64,000 nt of DNA from the NCBI RefSeq assembly GCF_029633865.1, contig NC_079223.1:37569706-37633705 (forward strand), written 5' to 3'. This document shows positions 60,627 through 64,000 of the stretch, piece after piece (the stretch's first letter is position 1; every line of letters begins with the position of its first letter). This DNA comes from Lampris incognitus. Taxonomy: Eukaryota > Chordata > Actinopteri > Lampriformes > Lampridae. The translations under genes were made by a program, and so were the position numbers. Under the pieces are notes generated by a model that saw only the letters and a list, made by a program, of their open reading frames with translations, was not told the origin of the DNA and did no database searches.

Positions 60627-63600
60627 GTGAGTACAAATCCACTACTGTTAAGTCACAATGGCCAGTTGCCTCATAACAGGGACAGGATGGACATAACAAA
60701 ATTTATGGACTGGCATAGAACATCCTCAAATCATAGCCTCTTAAATTCTGACATCAAAATGGCCAGTTAAGTTACTATGCACTGTTCAGTCCAGGCTCTG
60801 GTACTGGACACAAGCTGTATCTGTTCCAGTCCATCAACTCTCTTTAAAGCGTTACTCAACAACGTACCCATTAAAGGGCCATGTATATTGCTTTTTATTG
60901 CACCAACACTAACCAGCGGATTTCACTAATTAGTCTTCTTCCATCTGGCATATAGAAGGTGTGCTAATTGGTGAAATCTGCTGGTGTAGTGTAGGGTGGA
61001 ATTAAAATTATATGTGACTCCCTGTGGCACTTGGTTGAATACCGCTGCTCTGAAAGTATCCTCTCCTTCCCATGAGGGCTAACTGGAAATCTTTTTTGAC
61101 AAATGCAAAGCTGATTGAGTGTCTTGGCATGCTGACTCGGCTGCTTGACTTAAGCTGAGTTTGCTCAGGATTAGATCCTCGTGTTTTATTGTTCAGTGCT
61201 TGTGAATGAATTCTAAGTGTCTTGAATAACTGGTTGTGTACAATGTTGCTGGTAATGCTTCTACAGACCGAGGGGAAATGAAAAGGCACAGGCTCACTGA
61301 GGCATCCTGACTGTAGTGAATGTCCCATTGCATCTTGAACGTCCCATGAAATGGCATTTAGAGCACCGCAAATGTCCACAATTTGATATATATCTGAATG
61401 AGACAACGGTCAAGTAGGATTTAGAGAAAGAAGAGTTTGATTTGACTAACAGTAAGTCATGGCTGGGCATTTTTAGAAGAATGTGGACATCAACATGCTG
61501 TTGTCTAGTTTCAATTTCGTGGGAGAAGATCACTTGTCTTCAATCTTACTCCAGTTTGTTGGACTTTTTTTTTTGTTGTGTGCCCGCAAGTATGGTGTGA
61601 CATAACTAAAAAGTTATATTTTTTACAGAAGTAAAAACATTATTCTAATGAACACAAAAGTGCAGTTAAAAGAGGTAACAGGGATGAAAATACGGTTTTC
61701 ATTTCATGGGACCTTTGAAGATCCACATCCTCATGTGGATGTCTCATGTTTTCATTTGTTTCTTGATTATTTTTTTTTTAAAGCCAAACACTTCTTAAGC
61801 ATGTCAGTATCTCATCTTACGCTCCCCTCGCCAGGGCAGTTTACTAGAAACTGACATCTAGTGTTTCTGTTTGATGTTCATCTCCGCATTAAGGTGGTAA
61901 ACCTGCATTTCATTTTCTTTGTACTGCTGGGTTCTTTTTTAAATCTGATATTGCTCGTCTTTATGGACCACTAAACCTATATTTCCGTCCTCTCTGAGAG
62001 GTGTTAAAGCAGCATATCATCTTTTAGCAGTTTATCGCCATTTCTCAACATAAGTAGATACCTGCTCCAGCCTGAGAAAGGTCCATTGATGAGCCTTACC
62101 TAAGCCTGTGGGCAGGGACTTTACCAGCAGAGATGCCTCATCTGAGTCTGTGCCTGTGCCTCCCTTCTCACTAGTGCACCCATACCCTTTGCTGCACCAG
62201 CCCTATCCAAACATGCATGTAGCACTGCCAGCCCTCCAGGCTCACCCCTAACATGCATACTTACGGACCATTTGTGTTTGGTATGTCTCCACTTGGTTTG
62301 AAATGAGCTATTTTGAATGGTAACCTTATGTGCACTGTACTCTCTTAAGTGAGAGTGTGTAAAAGAGTTGTTTTTATGTTGGTTGGGTCATCATGAGTGA
62401 TTGCTGAATGAATATCTCATCAATTGAAATCTGCACACATTTCATATGCATAGCTTAACAATTCAAATACACCCTAATACTTACTCCCATATAGGCAATA
62501 CCATGTATATTAGTCTGAATTCAAGTCTCTAAGGCATGTAATGGCTGAGTGTGTGCAAGCTCTTCCATTATCCTCAAAATAGCCACAGCAATAGAAATCG
62601 TAACTAGCAAGGGGAAGAACATTCTCACATAATTAAATTTTCATGCTTCCTGCACAACCAGACGAGTTTGTCACGTTGCATTCTGGAGATTTTGACTGAA
62701 ACAAGGTTTCACCTCTTCCATCCATCCACCCATTCTTCAAAACCAGCAAACACTTCGAGCTGCCCTGCATAGTGTTTTTTAACATTGCATCAAACATATG
62801 TACACTGCACATGACACTGCAAAGCATCCTATTTCCTGCCACGTCAGCAGGCTATGTAGATGACCTGTCGGCAGATTTTGTGCCGGTCATTTTGGAACTA
62901 AGTGTCTGAGTGGTTAAGTCCCCTGCTTCTGAGGACCACATGAGTTCTCTTGCTGGCCAAAGACAAAATCCCAACCAGTCTCAGACTATTCATTCCTATG
63001 TCTCCCTTACATTATCTGCCTCTCAGCGTACTCACTGTCATAGATGGATTGATAGATAGAAAGACTGATTGTGCATAAAGTTGAGAACATGCCTCAGCAT
63101 GACTCATGTCTGATGCACTTTTTTTTGTTGACCTAATTTCTCTGTTAGGTTGCTTAACTTGTTATGACACTCCTACAGCTAATGTTAATTGTGGGCTTCA
63201 AAATTATGTTCAGTTGAAAACATTTGAATATGAGCAATATTGCGCATGTCTCATTATGTCTATCACTTCCAGGGACCTTAATGATGTTTTCGTTGACAGA
63301 AGTTCATTTATTTAGTTTGTCCTCGACCAGTGAAATTAGATAGTGGAGAACAGTAAGATGTCAGTTGTGCAGTGTGGGCAGCATGTCAGTATGTTTTTTG
63401 TTGTCATATTCAGCATCATCAATAATATGTAGCCTTCTTGTGTGCCTGGTTAAAACGCATGATGCGCTGTGTTTGCGTGTGCGACTGGCCGTAGGATAGA
63501 TGCTTTTATGTGTTGCCTGGCAGTTTGCACGCTCCTTAAATGTCTCCCTGTACTCAAAGTGCTTTTCCTCTTTTCTGTGCATCGCTAACCTATTTCCATG

Positions 63601-64000
63601 TTGATTGCTCTTGCCATGACAGCCAATCAGCCTACCAATCAAAATTTTTCTCCTCATTCAGTGGATTGTACTCTCCCTTTTGACCTCTGACCTCACATTC
63701 CACACAATAAGCTTTGGTTGGTATACACCAGCAAAAAGTAGGCCAGAGGATCAGTGAAGTAGTAATGTAAAAGTGTTTTTTGAAAGGAATATAGGGATAG
63801 GCAAGGATTGAGATTATTTTATAGCAATTTGCCTCATCCAAGTATGTGGGTAGGTTTATGGACTTTATCTCGTTAGGTTTATGCAAGATAACTTCCAGTA
63901 GGTATGAAGAAATCAAGATGCCTTAGCTTGAACACAGACATGTTAATCAGCACAATGAGTACCAGAGCCTCTCCTCCTATTGTCAGTGTAAAAGGTGAAT
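60627..64000. other. klc4 intron running off the window
   Basis: No KLC tail exon (SxxRSGS type) was found. It contains an imperfect hairpin at 60901-60990 and a segment related to 34925-35290 (61437-61735). The rest is not recognised. Confidence 0.5.
60901..60990. repeat. Imperfect inverted repeat (MITE-like hairpin)
   Basis: CACTAACCAGCGGATTTCAC near 60908 pairs with GTGAAATCTGCTGGTGTAGT near 60971, with a loop of about 35 bp. No target duplication was defined. Confidence 0.6.

Noticed and set aside
62923..62990. tRNA-Ser-like start (GTGTCTGAGTGGTTAAGT)
   Set aside because: There is no convincing box B or pairing acceptor stem. At most an old SINE trace.

Overview
The window is vertebrate, most likely teleost fish, nuclear DNA. 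Small exons with GT/AG borders sit in large introns packed with repeats typical of ray-finned fish: L2-like and RTE-like LINEs, Tc1-like transposons, tRNA-derived SINEs, a Penelope-like element and many CA/GA/TA microsatellites. The species cannot be read from the sequence.

Two protein-coding genes lie head to tail on the + strand. The first (514-25652) is the 3' part of a TBC-domain Rab-GAP gene, best matched to TBC1D12. Twelve exons give about 460 residues in one open phase to a stop codon. Both TBC finger motifs are present (IxxDxxR and YxQ). The long N-terminal exon lies to the left of the window. The second (putative promoter near 32373, ATG at 44310, running off the right edge) is a kinesin light chain, best matched to KLC4. 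Twelve coding exons give 545 codons: the heptad coiled coil, the LFP-acidic linker, the TPR array and the start of the C-terminal tail. The last roughly 70 residues are outside the window. A possible 9-nt microexon (60199-60207) lies between its last two recognised exons.

Layout: 1-25652 tbc1d12 exons, with introns holding L2 and RTE fragments (one with a nested hAT-like MITE), six copies of a long tRNA-derived SINE, a near-complete Tc1-like element, a palindromic Tc1-like fold-back element and a 5'-truncated LINE abutting an exon. 25653-32372 is the tbc1d12 3' UTR plus intergenic DNA. 32373-44286 is the putative klc4 promoter and first intron, which hosts a 3.26-kb Penelope-like element with inverted terminal repeats and a 14-bp target duplication. 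44287-60626 holds klc4 exons, with introns carrying a Tc1-like element split by a SINE, a Myb/SANT-encoding TIR element and a second copy of the first Tc1 family. 60627-64000 is intron.

I see no operon, phage or CRISPR structure. The two genes are not known to act together. TBC1D12 is a Rab-GAP-family membrane-traffic protein and KLC4 is a cargo-binding kinesin-1 subunit. The most interesting items are the candidate microexon, the NAGNAG acceptor next to the LFP motif, hammerhead-like motifs in the Penelope repeats, the 534-bp-arm palindrome, the nested MITE and the long SINE family.
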